16,119 nucleotides of DNA from Prevotella sp. UBA1378 (GTDB taxonomy: Bacteria > Bacteroidota > Bacteroidia > Bacteroidales > Bacteroidaceae). The translations under genes and the position numbers were made by a program. This document shows, piece after piece, positions 7,540-14,820 of this stretch (positions within the stretch are counted from its first letter, which is position 1; every line of letters starts with the position of its first letter). The stretch is taken from the NCBI GenBank assembly GCA_002305505.1, contig DBRC01000067.1, positions 1 to 16,119 on the forward strand, read 5' to 3'. The notes beneath the pieces were generated by a model that did no database searches, had not been told where the DNA came from, and saw nothing but the letters and a program-made list of their open reading frames with translations.

Positions 7540-8137
7540 GGTAAATCTCTTTTTTCAATGTTGTTACTATCTTTCGAATCCAGGCAGGTGCAAGTTGCAA
7601 ATCCTTCTGCCACGTCTTTTCTTCTGGGTGCTCTGTCAACAATTTGCGTATAATGCCGATATGTTCATCTGTCAGGTCTTCTTTGCCAATAGCCTTCAGT
7701 GCTTGTACAAGAACGGGCATCAGATCACCTTTATAGGCAAAGTTCTTGGGAACACTACGCCTGAGCCGGATAGTACGATTCCCCAATTTAATTTCCCTTG
7801 CAGAGCCATTGGTTATGTACTCCGAATTCATAGGTACTTGTGTTGACAGCCCTAACAGATTCATTGCAGTATTGCCAGTTGGCAGAATCTTGGCTTTGTC
7901 GCGTTTGCCGATAGCCTTTATGATGTCGCCCACAGGAGGGAAGACTATGCCAAACTTGCTCCGCATGGGTTTGACATAGATTCCGTAGGAGATTCGCGAA
8001 ATCAGTTCCTGTCCGCATAACTCAGACAGAATCTGTCTTACATAGACATCATCATAATTCGGAAAGCTGTTGTTGAAAAACAGACTTCCGTCAGGACTTC
8101 TGTTAATTACATTCGTAATACGCTCTTTTACTGTCAT
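7532..8137 (-). CDS. AbiEi-like antitoxin / transcriptional regulator (DUF6088 family)
   Basis: A 201-residue protein with an N-terminal winged helix-turn-helix (about 1-58: MTVKERITNVINRS...VRQILSELCGQELISRISYGIYVKP). The C-terminal domain continues with the pattern PTGNTAMNLLGLSTQVP (86-102) and later IRLRRSVPKNF. This is the arrangement of AbiEi-type antitoxins, which neutralise AbiEii and repress their own promoter. It is the first gene of the operon and overlaps the toxin gene by 8 bases. The ATG at 8137 is the only reasonable start; there is no Shine-Dalgarno, as is common in this phylum. A perfect 6+6 dyad lies 15 bases upstream and is the natural candidate for its operator. Confidence 0.86.
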   Translation of the reverse strand: MTVKERITNVINRSPDGSLFFNNSFPNYDDVYVRQILSELCGQELISRISYGIYVKPMRSKFGIVFPPVGDIIKAIGKRDKAKILPTGNTAMNLLGLSTQVPMNSEYITNGSAREIKLGNRTIRLRRSVPKNFAYKGDLMPVLVQALKAIGKEDLTDEHIGIIRKLLTEHPEEKTWQKDLQLAPAWIRKIVTTLKKEIYHE

Positions 8138-8152
8138 TTATGCTATAATATT

Positions 8153-8168
8153 TATGTTCGTAAACATA
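8153..8168. promoter_or_regulatory. Candidate AbiEi operator (TATGTT-N4-AACATA)
   Basis: A perfect 6-base inverted repeat with a 4-base centre (CGTA) lies between the start of the antitoxin gene and its candidate promoter. AbiEi antitoxins of other bacteria bind inverted repeats near their own promoter, so an autoregulatory role fits. Binding itself is inference. Confidence 0.45.
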
Positions 8169-8201
8169 CAAATAGTTGCAAAATTTGTTAGTTCTCGACT
8201 G

Positions 8202-8234
8202 CGAAGATAATACATTTTTCTTAAATGAGAGCAA
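8202..8234 (-). promoter_or_regulatory. Candidate promoter of the AbiE-TOTE operon
   Basis: On the minus strand TTG (8234-8232), a 22-base spacer and TATCTTCG (8209-8202) resemble the Bacteroidetes pattern with one mismatch in the -7 box. The start would lie near 8197, about 60 bases before the antitoxin ATG, with the dyad at 8153-8168 inside the leader. Weak on its own. Confidence 0.35.
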
Positions 8235-8419
8235 TGTAGAACATATTTTTATACAAAGAAAGATTGCTTTTTCTATCCAAAATTACAGAATAATGCTGAC
8301 ATACGAAAGCATTTTTAAATGATTAGTGCAGATAACTACATAAATAAAGGTATTTGTGAGTGCAAAACGGGGGGAAGTTAGCAAGGAGGTACTAAGCAGA
8401 TTGGGGCGGCTCAGTAAAC
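8235..8419. other. AT-rich intergenic stretch at the right edge of the accessory block
   Basis: About 185 bases without a supportable gene or clear signal, AT-rich up to about 8365 and then shifting to GC-richer sequence (GGGGCGGC near 8403). The right junction of the inserted block is expected around here. No direct repeat with the left side could be established by eye. Confidence 0.35.
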
Positions 8420-8471
8420 ACCCGAGTTCGGGATAAGAACATCATGTTGATTGCTTATCCCGAATTCGGGT
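8420..8471. repeat. Hairpin made of two GGGATAAG repeat modules
   Basis: ACCCGAGTTCGGGATAAG (8420-8437) and CTTATCCCGAATTCGGGT (8454-8471) pair over 18 positions with one G-T wobble, around a 16-base loop. Each arm is itself close to the palindrome CCCGAATTCGGG. The same module occurs once at 176-189 and once at 15991-16008, in both cases joined to the composite repeat. The hairpin begins 7 bases past the stop of the GHL10 gene and could end that minus-strand operon, though no U run follows it. Confidence 0.85.
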
Positions 8472-8478
8472 TACTTGG

Positions 8479-9987
8479 TTATAATTTGACTTTCTTTTTA
8501 GCTGGCTTGCTCTCGTTTTGCAAACGGTCGAGAGCGGTAACAAGATAAACATGCTTCTTTTTACCGTCAGCATACGGCAACTTATAGAAAGTATCACTTG
8601 TTATATCCACGATTTTAGAGGCATTGTTCGTATTGATTCTTTCGCCTTTATCAAATCTGTAAACCACATATTTGACAGCTTTGTCTTGCCATTTTTCACC
8701 TTTCGGAGCAGTCCAGAACAGCACAAAGTCGTTGTCTATCCACATTGTTTTCAGGCGTTTTACCACTTTAGGGGCTTTCCCGTCTATAAATGGCATACTT
8801 GGTTGAAGTGCCGGATAACGCCAGAAATGCGAACGGAGCATCGAACTATAATTACCAATGTTATCGACAGCAGCTTTGGCATACCAGAGAACTGTGCCAT
8901 TTACATTGGGCATCTCGTCGTGCAATTTCATTTTTGCAGGCATCTGATTGATGTTCGGGTTATCTACATCTGGATATTTTACCGTACGTTCAATGTCCTC
9001 ACCAATAAAAAGCGGACGCTTTGCCGCATGCTGATTCCACCATCCTATCAATGTTTTATAATCAGCAGCCTTATTGCCAATCTGCCAATAAAGTTGAGGT
9101 ACGCAATAATCTACCCACCCGTTATTTACCCACAATAACACGTCTGCATAAAGGTCGTCATAATTTTGAAGGCCATTAGTATCACTACCGTTGGCGGCAT
9201 TGCGCTTATTACGGTAAATACCGAACGGGGAAACGCCGAATTTCACCCAAGGCTTGACAGCAATAATCGTATCGTGCAATTGCTGTATAAATAAATTAAC
9301 GTTGTATCTTCTCCAGTCACCCTTGTTATTGATTCCGTTACCATACCGGGCAAACTGTGTGTCGTCAGGAATATTTTCCCCTGCTGCAGGATACGGATAA
9401 AAGTAATCGTCAATATGCAATCCATCAATATCATAACGCCGTAAGATATCCCCCGCTACATTACAGATATACTCACGGTTTTCAGGCATACCCGGATTCA
9501 TGATGAACTGCCCGTCGTAAGCAAAAACGCGCTCAGGATGCCTGACTGCAACATGGTTGGATGCGAGCTGCGACGTCACCTTCGTTTTTGCACGATAAGG
9601 ATTAATCCAAGCATGGAGTTCCATATTGCGTTTGTGGCATTCATCCACCATCCATTTCAGCGGATCCCAATAAGGATAAGGCGCCCTCCCCTGTTCTCCG
9701 GTCAGGAAACGGCTCCACGGTTCCAACTTGCTTTCGTACAGGGCGTCGCATTCCGGGCGTACCTGAAAGATTATGGCATTGACACCGGTTTTCTTCAATT
9801 CGTCAAGCTGAAAACGAAGCGTCTGCTGCATTTTTTCTGTTGTCATGCCAAGCCACTGACCGTTCACGCATTGTATCCATGCTCCGCGGAACTCCCGTTT
9901 AGGCTGTGCCTCTGCCGCCATGACTACTGCCGCTAATAAGGCAGTCAATAGGATTTTCTTTGTTGCTGATATTATTCCGACTTCCAT
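8479..9987 (-). CDS. Secreted glycoside hydrolase-like GHL10 family protein (YngK-like)
   Basis: Predicted exported protein of 502 residues. A hydrophobic signal segment (about 10-27, ending AAEAQ) is followed by a TIM-barrel of the glycosyl-hydrolase-like 10 family (formerly DUF187). Typical blocks are FRGAWIQCV (33-41), AIIFQVRPECDALY (71-84), MELHAWINPYR (122-132), DGLHIDDYFYPYP (188-200), KFGVSPFGIYRN (249-260) and VDYCVPQLYWQIG (292-304). Region 405-500 looks like a fibronectin type III-like beta domain (VVYRFDKGE, VYLVTALDR). Some relatives act on cell-wall or capsule glycans; the substrate here is unknown. The ATG at 9987 lies inside the end of metH (16-base overlap), so translation is probably coupled. 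The start puts an acidic residue before the signal core, which is slightly unusual, but no better start codon follows until Met23 inside the signal core. Confidence 0.87.
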   Translation of the reverse strand: MEVGIISATKKILLTALLAAVVMAAEAQPKREFRGAWIQCVNGQWLGMTTEKMQQTLRFQLDELKKTGVNAIIFQVRPECDALYESKLEPWSRFLTGEQGRAPYPYWDPLKWMVDECHKRNMELHAWINPYRAKTKVTSQLASNHVAVRHPERVFAYDGQFIMNPGMPENREYICNVAGDILRRYDIDGLHIDDYFYPYPAAGENIPDDTQFARYGNGINNKGDWRRYNVNLFIQQLHDTIIAVKPWVKFGVSPFGIYRNKRNAANGSDTNGLQNYDDLYADVLLWVNNGWVDYCVPQLYWQIGNKAADYKTLIGWWNQHAAKRPLFIGEDIERTVKYPDVDNPNINQMPAKMKLHDEMPNVNGTVLWYAKAAVDNIGNYSSMLRSHFWRYPALQPSMPFIDGKAPKVVKRLKTMWIDNDFVLFWTAPKGEKWQDKAVKYVVYRFDKGERINTNNASKIVDITSDTFYKLPYADGKKKHVYLVTALDRLQNESKPAKKKVKL

Positions 9988-12767
9988 AAGTTCAATTTGT
10001 TTTTACGTGCTTCTTCTATCGATTGTAATTGTTCCTGCTCTTGATTATACTGTTCGCGCAGATGTTCATATTTTGTTCCGAGCTCCTTTTCCAGTTTCTG
10101 TTCTTCATCACGGTTCATCAGTTTTGCAGCCACAAGGGCATTTTGGCTTGCATCCTTCATCCATACCACCGGGCCACCGTAAACCGGGGCAACTTTCAGG
10201 GCTACATGTATCTCGCTTGTGGTGGCACCACCTATCATTATCGGAATGTCAAGGCCTGCACGCCGCATTTCTACAGCAACATTGACCATCTCTTCAAGAC
10301 TCGGGGTAATCAAACCGCTCAAGCCTATCATGTCTACATTCTCCTCTATTGCTTTCCTTACAATTTGTTCTGCCGGCACCATTACGCCCATGTCGATTAC
10401 TTCATAGTTGTTGCAAGCCATTACAACGCCTACGATATTCTTACCGATATCATGCACATCGCCTTTCACTGTAGCAAGCAATATCTTTCCGGCCTTCGCC
10501 GCCCCCCTTGCATTGTCGGCCTCAATATAAGGCTGCAAGATAGCCACTGCCTGCTTCATTGTACGCGCCGTCTTCACGACTTGCGGTAAAAACATCTTGC
10601 CTGCCCCAAACAGTTCCCCCACTTTATTCATACCAGCCATCAGCGGCCCTTCTATGATTTCAACAGGATGCTCATATTGGGCAAGCGCTTCATGCAAGTC
10701 GTCCTCCAAATAGTCACCCACCCCCTTAATCAGTGCATGAGCCAACCGTTCGGAAAGCGGCAGGGACCCGCGGGCTTCTTTTTGCCGGACAGCATCGCTT
10801 TGAACCACCGCCTCTGTCTGTCCGGACACAGCTGTTTGCATCTCCATGCTAAGCTGTATCAGGCCTTCCGAAGCATTCTTACGGCGGTTCAGTATAACAT
10901 CTTCAAATATCCCAAGTTGTTCTTGAGGTATATCGCTGTATATTATTTTAGTAGAAGGGTTTACGATACCGAAGTCCATACCGTTCCGGATAGCATGATA
11001 AAGAAAGACGGCATGCATTGCTTCACGGATATAATTGTTTCCGCGGAAAGAAAACGAAAGGTTGCTTACGCCTCCGCTGACATGTGCCCCCGGCAGATGG
11101 TTGCGTATCCATTCTGTCGCGCGGATAAAGTCGATGGCGTAGGCATCGTGCTCCTCCATACCCGTTGCTATGGCCAGTACATTGGGGTCGAAGATGATGT
11201 CGAGCGGATTCATGCCAACCTGCTCAGTCAATATCCGGTAGGCACGCCCGGCGATTTCTATGCGCCGTTCATAGCTGGTGGCCTGCCCTTGTTCGTCGAA
11301 ACACATCACGACGACAGCCGCACCGTAGCGTTTCACGTCGAGGGCATGCTCAATGAAAGTCGCTTCTCCCTCCTTAAGCGAGATTGAATTGACGATACAT
11401 TTACCCTGTACGCACTGCAACCCGGCCAAGATAACATCCCACTTCGACGAGTCGATCATTACTGGTACACGGGCTATATCCGGTTCGGCGGCAATCATGT
11501 TGAGGAAAGTGACCATCTCATGACGGGCGTCCAGCAGACCATCATCCATATTGATGTCAAGAACGAGGGCGCCGTCACTCACCTGCTTACGTGCTATAGC
11601 AATGGCTTCGTCATAGGCTTTCTCTTTTATCAGCCGAAGAAACTTACGCGATCCTGCTACATTGCACCGTTCGCCGATATTGATGAAAGTGGCTATCGCT
11701 CCCGGCCCGCCGGGAACCGTGCTGCGCACCTCCAAAGCTTCCAGTCCGCTGAGTACCATCGTCTGCTGCTCCCCGGCAGGTACATGCGGGGGTTTCCCCT
11801 CCACCAACGGCACGTAGCGTTCGATAAACTTTTCCGTCGTTCCACAACATCCACCGACGATATTCACCAGCTGTTCGTCGATGAACTCACCAATCTGCGG
11901 CGCCATCGATTCCGGTGTCTCATCATACAGCCCCATACTGTTGGGTAATCCGGCATTCGGGTAAGCACTTATATAATAAGGTGACTTATGTGCCAATTCG
12001 CGCAAGTAGGGCAGCATCTGCCGGGCACCGAACGAACAGTTCAGTCCTACGGAAAAGATGGGATAGGTGCTTACCGAGGCCAGAAAAGCCTCGATGGTCT
12101 GTCCGCTCAGCGTGCGCCCGGCCAAGTCGCTTACCGTCATGCTCAGCATGATAGGCAGTGTCCGTCCCCGCTGTCTCATCCCTTGCACCGAGGCATCAAT
12201 GGCAGCCTTGGCATTCAGTGTATCGAAAATGGTTTCGATGAGCAGGATATCCGCTCCGCCCTCGACAAGTGCGTCCACCTGTTCAATGTAGGCATCGAAG
12301 AGCTCACCGTAGGTCAGTTCCCGGGCTGCGGGATCGCTTACATCCGGCGACATTGAGCAGGTTTTATTTGTGGGCCCGATGCTCCCGGCCACGAAACGCG
12401 GCATTGTTTCCGTAGTATATTCATCCGCCGCCTTCCGGGCTATCTGTGCGCCTCTGAGTGCCATTTCCCTGCTTGCATGTTCCAAGCGGTAGTCGGCCTG
12501 CGAAATGCACTGGCTCGAAAAAGTATTGGTCGTGATGATGTCGGCCCCTGCTTCGAGGTATTTCCGGTGAATATCGGCAATGATATCGGGCCTCGTGATG
12601 TTAAGCACATCATTATTGCCCTTCATCATCATGTTGTATTGGGAACAGAGCTGCCGGAACCTCTCCCCCCTGAAATCGTCTTCCGAAAGTTGGTACTGCT
12701 GAATCATGGTACCCATGGCACCGTCGAGTATCAGTATCCGCTGTTTTACAATCTCTTCAATGTTCAT
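9972..12767 (-). CDS. metH: Cobalamin-dependent methionine synthase (short form without activation domain)
   Basis: Transfers the methyl group of methyl-tetrahydrofolate through cobalamin to homocysteine, making methionine in the cytoplasm. Domains in order: homocysteine-binding barrel (about 1-325) with DGAMGT (15-20) and zinc ligands C244, C307 and C308; pterin-binding barrel (about 355-635) with FINIGERCNVAGS (361-373); a four-helix cap (about 660-750); and the cobalamin Rossmann domain (about 760-885) with the ligand motif DVHDIG (770-775, His772). The E. coli protein of about 1227 residues carries a further AdoMet reactivation domain, absent here: the chain stops at 931 after a charged, probably coiled tail (885-931). 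This short form is usual in Bacteroides, where the reactivation domain is a separate protein elsewhere. Third in the apparent DMP19-smpB-metH-GHL10 operon. Confidence 0.96.
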   Translation of the reverse strand: MNIEEIVKQRILILDGAMGTMIQQYQLSEDDFRGERFRQLCSQYNMMMKGNNDVLNITRPDIIADIHRKYLEAGADIITTNTFSSQCISQADYRLEHASREMALRGAQIARKAADEYTTETMPRFVAGSIGPTNKTCSMSPDVSDPAARELTYGELFDAYIEQVDALVEGGADILLIETIFDTLNAKAAIDASVQGMRQRGRTLPIMLSMTVSDLAGRTLSGQTIEAFLASVSTYPIFSVGLNCSFGARQMLPYLRELAHKSPYYISAYPNAGLPNSMGLYDETPESMAPQIGEFIDEQLVNIVGGCCGTTEKFIERYVPLVEGKPPHVPAGEQQTMVLSGLEALEVRSTVPGGPGAIATFINIGERCNVAGSRKFLRLIKEKAYDEAIAIARKQVSDGALVLDINMDDGLLDARHEMVTFLNMIAAEPDIARVPVMIDSSKWDVILAGLQCVQGKCIVNSISLKEGEATFIEHALDVKRYGAAVVVMCFDEQGQATSYERRIEIAGRAYRILTEQVGMNPLDIIFDPNVLAIATGMEEHDAYAIDFIRATEWIRNHLPGAHVSGGVSNLSFSFRGNNYIREAMHAVFLYHAIRNGMDFGIVNPSTKIIYSDIPQEQLGIFEDVILNRRKNASEGLIQLSMEMQTAVSGQTEAVVQSDAVRQKEARGSLPLSERLAHALIKGVGDYLEDDLHEALAQYEHPVEIIEGPLMAGMNKVGELFGAGKMFLPQVVKTARTMKQAVAILQPYIEADNARGAAKAGKILLATVKGDVHDIGKNIVGVVMACNNYEVIDMGVMVPAEQIVRKAIEENVDMIGLSGLITPSLEEMVNVAVEMRRAGLDIPIMIGGATTSEIHVALKVAPVYGGPVVWMKDASQNALVAAKLMNRDEEQKLEKELGTKYEHLREQYNQEQEQLQSIEEARKNKLNLWKSE

Positions 12768-12779
12768 AAAGTCGTTACG

Positions 12780-12794
12780 TTAAGCCTTATCCAT
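12780..12794 (-). other. Four-codon leader frame (MDKA) in front of metH
   Basis: Between smpB and metH the minus strand has GGAGGAA at 12807-12801, six bases before an ATG at 12794, followed by GAT AAG GCT TAA. The ATG is in frame with metH, nine codons upstream of its start, and only the TAA at 12782-12780 separates them. It may be a mini-frame that couples translation, or the relic of an older, longer metH start. The sequence facts are certain; any role is inference. Confidence 0.4.
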
Positions 12795-12817
12795 GTTCCG
12801 TTCCTCCACCGGCTTGC

Positions 12818-13297
12818 TTAATAATGCTTCATCGCCCGGTCCATTTCGCGTCGGTCTTCTTTTTCCTTTAGTGTCTGGCGCTTATCGAATTCTTTCTTTC
12901 CTTTGCATAAGGCAATATCCATTTTAGCCCGTCCGTGTTGGTCGATGAACACCAGCAGGGGTACAATGGTATACCCTGTCTGCTTCGTTGCACTTTCCAG
13001 CCTGGCTATTTCCTTTTTGGTCAACAGCAGTTTGCGGTCGCGCTTCATTTCATGGTTGTTGTACGACCCGTAAAAGTAGGGGCTGATATTCATGCCCTTC
13101 ACCCACATCTCGCCTCCGGTGATATAGCAATACGTGTCCACCAGGCTTGCTTTCCCGTTGCGTATCGACTTGATTTCCGTTCCGGTGAGCACAATGCCGG
13201 CAGTATAGGTCTCGATGAAAAAAAACTCAAACGAAGCCTTCTTGTTCCTTATGTTTACAGGGCTTTTTTTCCTGATAAGCTCTTCTTCCTTGTTCAT
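12818..13297 (-). CDS. smpB: SsrA-binding protein SmpB
   Basis: Partner of tmRNA in trans-translation: it binds the tRNA-like domain and brings tmRNA to stalled ribosomes. The 159-residue product shows family blocks NIRNKKASFEFFFIETYTAG, GIVLTGTEIKSIRNGKASL, the RDRKLLLTKKEIARL helix and ALCKGKKEFDKR, plus the basic tail KEKEDRREMDRAMKHY that enters the mRNA channel. The frame stays open upstream to 13411, but the extra 38 residues lie over the end of the DMP19 gene and match nothing in the family, so ATG 13297 is preferred. It lies 13 bases after the DMP19 stop and 50 bases before metH. Confidence 0.95.
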   Translation of the reverse strand: MNKEEELIRKKSPVNIRNKKASFEFFFIETYTAGIVLTGTEIKSIRNGKASLVDTYCYITGGEMWVKGMNISPYFYGSYNNHEMKRDRKLLLTKKEIARLESATKQTGYTIVPLLVFIDQHGRAKMDIALCKGKKEFDKRQTLKEKEDRREMDRAMKHY

Positions 13298-13310
13298 TTG
13301 TTTTTTTACT

Positions 13311-13829
13311 CTATTCTCCCGTACGGGCAATTTCGGCAAAACATTCGATGTGTTCGTCGACATACCGCGCAATCTCCCCCGTCCATGCTTCCTCGTTCTC
13401 GATAAACTCATCGTCTATGTCCTCGAATTCGGGATAACGCTCAAAGAGCGCCATGAACTCCTCGTCGGTGCAGTCGCGTTCTATCTCCGTATGATATTTT
13501 TCGTAGAGCGTATGTGCACTGTATATCAGTTTCGACAATTGGCGCATTCCCCACAGCTGCTTCACGGCCTTGGCAAACGGGTTCTTAAAGATAAACGGCC
13601 CGTAGCCGTTGTGTATCAGCTGCACGAATCCGCCGTCCGTCACCTCCTCGTGCAAGATACCCCATGCCAACAGGGTGATTTGGTCGGCCGACAGCTCTGC
13701 CATCGTTTCTTCCGTCAGCTTCCCGCCGATTGACTCGTTGGTCGCATCGATAAACACCTGCAGGAAAGCATCCATGCCTTCTGATGCCGCACGCCGCAAT
13801 TTCTCGTCTTGAATGATTACCTGTTTCAT
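13311..13829 (-). CDS. DMP19-family (DUF4375) protein
   Basis: A 172-residue acidic, soluble protein of unknown function. The block LLAWGILHEEVTDGGFVQLIHNGYGPFIF at about 53-81, given here only as a region, carries the GGF...NGYG pattern typical of the DMP19/DUF4375 family, followed by a helical region with many acidic residues (FEDIDDEFIENEEAWTGEIA). The founding DMP19 protein has been described as a DNA mimic; whether that applies to this protein is unknown. It is the first gene of the minus-strand operon with smpB 13 bases downstream. The ATG at 13829 is preceded by a -7-like box. Confidence 0.8.
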   Translation of the reverse strand: MKQVIIQDEKLRRAASEGMDAFLQVFIDATNESIGGKLTEETMAELSADQITLLAWGILHEEVTDGGFVQLIHNGYGPFIFKNPFAKAVKQLWGMRQLSKLIYSAHTLYEKYHTEIERDCTDEEFMALFERYPEFEDIDDEFIENEEAWTGEIARYVDEHIECFAEIARTGE

Positions 13830-13837
13830 ATCTCATG

Positions 13838-13845
13838 CAAATGTA
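13838..13845 (-). promoter_or_regulatory. -7 box before the DMP19-smpB-metH operon
   Basis: On the minus strand TACATTTG fits TAnnTTTG. It lies 8 bases before the ATG at 13829, so a transcript from here would be almost leaderless. No clear -33 element is present, and a promoter further upstream is possible. Confidence 0.3.
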
Positions 13846-13901
13846 TGAAAAAAAAATGATATAACAGCTTGCAATGACAAAAAACACGAATATTTTCTAC
13901 T

Positions 13902-13923
13902 TTGGGCGCCGCCCGCCGCCCAA
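13902..13923. other. GC-rich hairpin in the divergent intergenic region
   Basis: TTGGGCG (13902-13908) and CGCCCAA (13917-13923) form a perfect 7-base stem with the 8-base loop CCGCCCGC, in an otherwise AT-rich region between the DMP19 and NifU-like genes. It has no U run. It could insulate the two divergent units or be a repeat fragment. Confidence 0.45.
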
Positions 13924-14016
13924 TCCCGTACCGACAACTGATTACATTTATTTTGTTGCCATGGCACCGCAATGCATCCAATAATGGCAAAAAACTTGTT
14001 AAAGAGCGAAAAAGCA

Positions 14017-14032
14017 TACCTAAAAGTAGGTA
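14017..14032. promoter_or_regulatory. Candidate operator TACCTA-N4-TAGGTA upstream of the NifU-like gene
   Basis: A perfect 6-base inverted repeat with centre AAAG. Its right edge is 17 bases before the TAATTTTG box at 14050, so it covers the place where a -33 element would be. This suits an activator that replaces a poor -33 box, or a repressor. The binding protein is not identifiable from the window. Confidence 0.45.
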
Positions 14033-14049
14033 ATTTCGCGATATTTTTG

Positions 14050-14057
14050 TAATTTTG
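14050..14057 (+). promoter_or_regulatory. -7 box of the NifU-like/GGGtGRT operon
   Basis: TAATTTTG fits TAnnTTTG exactly, with a leader of about 45 bases to the ATG at 14107. No TTTG is present at the usual -33 distance; instead the dyad at 14017-14032 covers that position. Confidence 0.5.
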
Positions 14058-14106
14058 CACTCACTTAAAGTGATTATCATTCTATATTCATTAATATTAA
14101 GCGAAT

Positions 14107-14808
14107 ATGCAGTATTCTAACGAAGTCAACGACATGTGCGTTGTTGCAAAAGGCCCCAATCACGGGCCGGCCCCTATTCCTGAAGAGGGAAAATGGATTC
14201 AGGCAAAAGAGATTAAAGACATCTCCGGTTATACCCACGGCGTGGGTTGGTGTGCACCTCAACAAGGTGCTTGTAAGCTGTCGCTCAACATCAAGGAGGG
14301 TATCATCCAAGAGTGTTTGGTGGAGACCATCGGCTGTACCGGTATGACCCATTCTGCGGCAATGGCTTCCGAGATATTGCCGGGCAAGACTATTTTGGAG
14401 GCATTGAACACCGACCTCGTTTGCGATGCCATCAACACCGCCATGCGCGAACTCTTCCTGCAAATTGTTTACGGTCGCTCGCAGAGTGCATTCTCCGAAG
14501 ACGGCCTCGTTATCGGCGCCGGTCTGGAAGACTTGGGGAAAGGGCTGCGCAGCCAGACGGGCACGCTGTACGGTACGGTTGCCAAGGGCACCCGCTATCT
14601 CGAACTTACCGAGGGCTACATTACCAAAATGTTCCTCGATAAAGACAGCCAGGTATGTGGTTATGAATATGTCCATCTGGGCAAGATGATGGAAGCCATC
14701 AAAGCTGGCATGGATGCCAACGAGGCAGTGAAGAAGTTCACGGGCAGCTATGGCCGCACTACTGCAGAGCAAGGTATCGTAAAGACTATTGACCCACGTA
14801 ATGAATAA
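14107..14808 (+). CDS. NifU/IscU-like iron-sulfur cluster scaffold protein
   Basis: A 233-residue cytoplasmic protein resembling the NifU N-terminal (IscU) scaffold on which Fe-S clusters are built. Candidate ligands lie in GWCAPQQGACKLSL (C49, C56), IQEC (C70) and ETIGCTGMTHSAAMASEIL (C77 and following), the last recalling the GC...A....ASE block of IscU. Another Cys is at 106. The C-terminal part (about 140-233) goes beyond the usual 130 or so residues of IscU, so this is a distinct subfamily, seen in anaerobes next to GGGtGRT proteins. It is the first gene of a two-gene operon, 12 bases before its partner. The ATG at 14107 has no obvious Shine-Dalgarno. No cysteine desulfurase gene is present in the window. 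Confidence 0.82.
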   Translation: MQYSNEVNDMCVVAKGPNHGPAPIPEEGKWIQAKEIKDISGYTHGVGWCAPQQGACKLSLNIKEGIIQECLVETIGCTGMTHSAAMASEILPGKTILEALNTDLVCDAINTAMRELFLQIVYGRSQSAFSEDGLVIGAGLEDLGKGLRSQTGTLYGTVAKGTRYLELTEGYITKMFLDKDSQVCGYEYVHLGKMMEAIKAGMDANEAVKKFTGSYGRTTAEQGIVKTIDPRNE

Positions 14809-14820
14809 GGAGGAACGGAT

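Noticed and set aside
3312..8466. Shared word CCCGAATT near 3313 and 8459 as attL/attR
   Set aside because: Only eight bases agree, and the right one is part of the GGGATAAG repeat palindrome; chance is likely.
12768..13310. Cobalamin riboswitch for metH
   Set aside because: metH is internal in an operon with a 50-base gap to smpB; there is no room for, and no sign of, a B12-box structure.
13298..13411. N-terminal extension of SmpB by 38 residues
   Set aside because: It lies over the end of the DMP19 gene, is low-complexity basic sequence, and the family begins at about the ATG at 13297.
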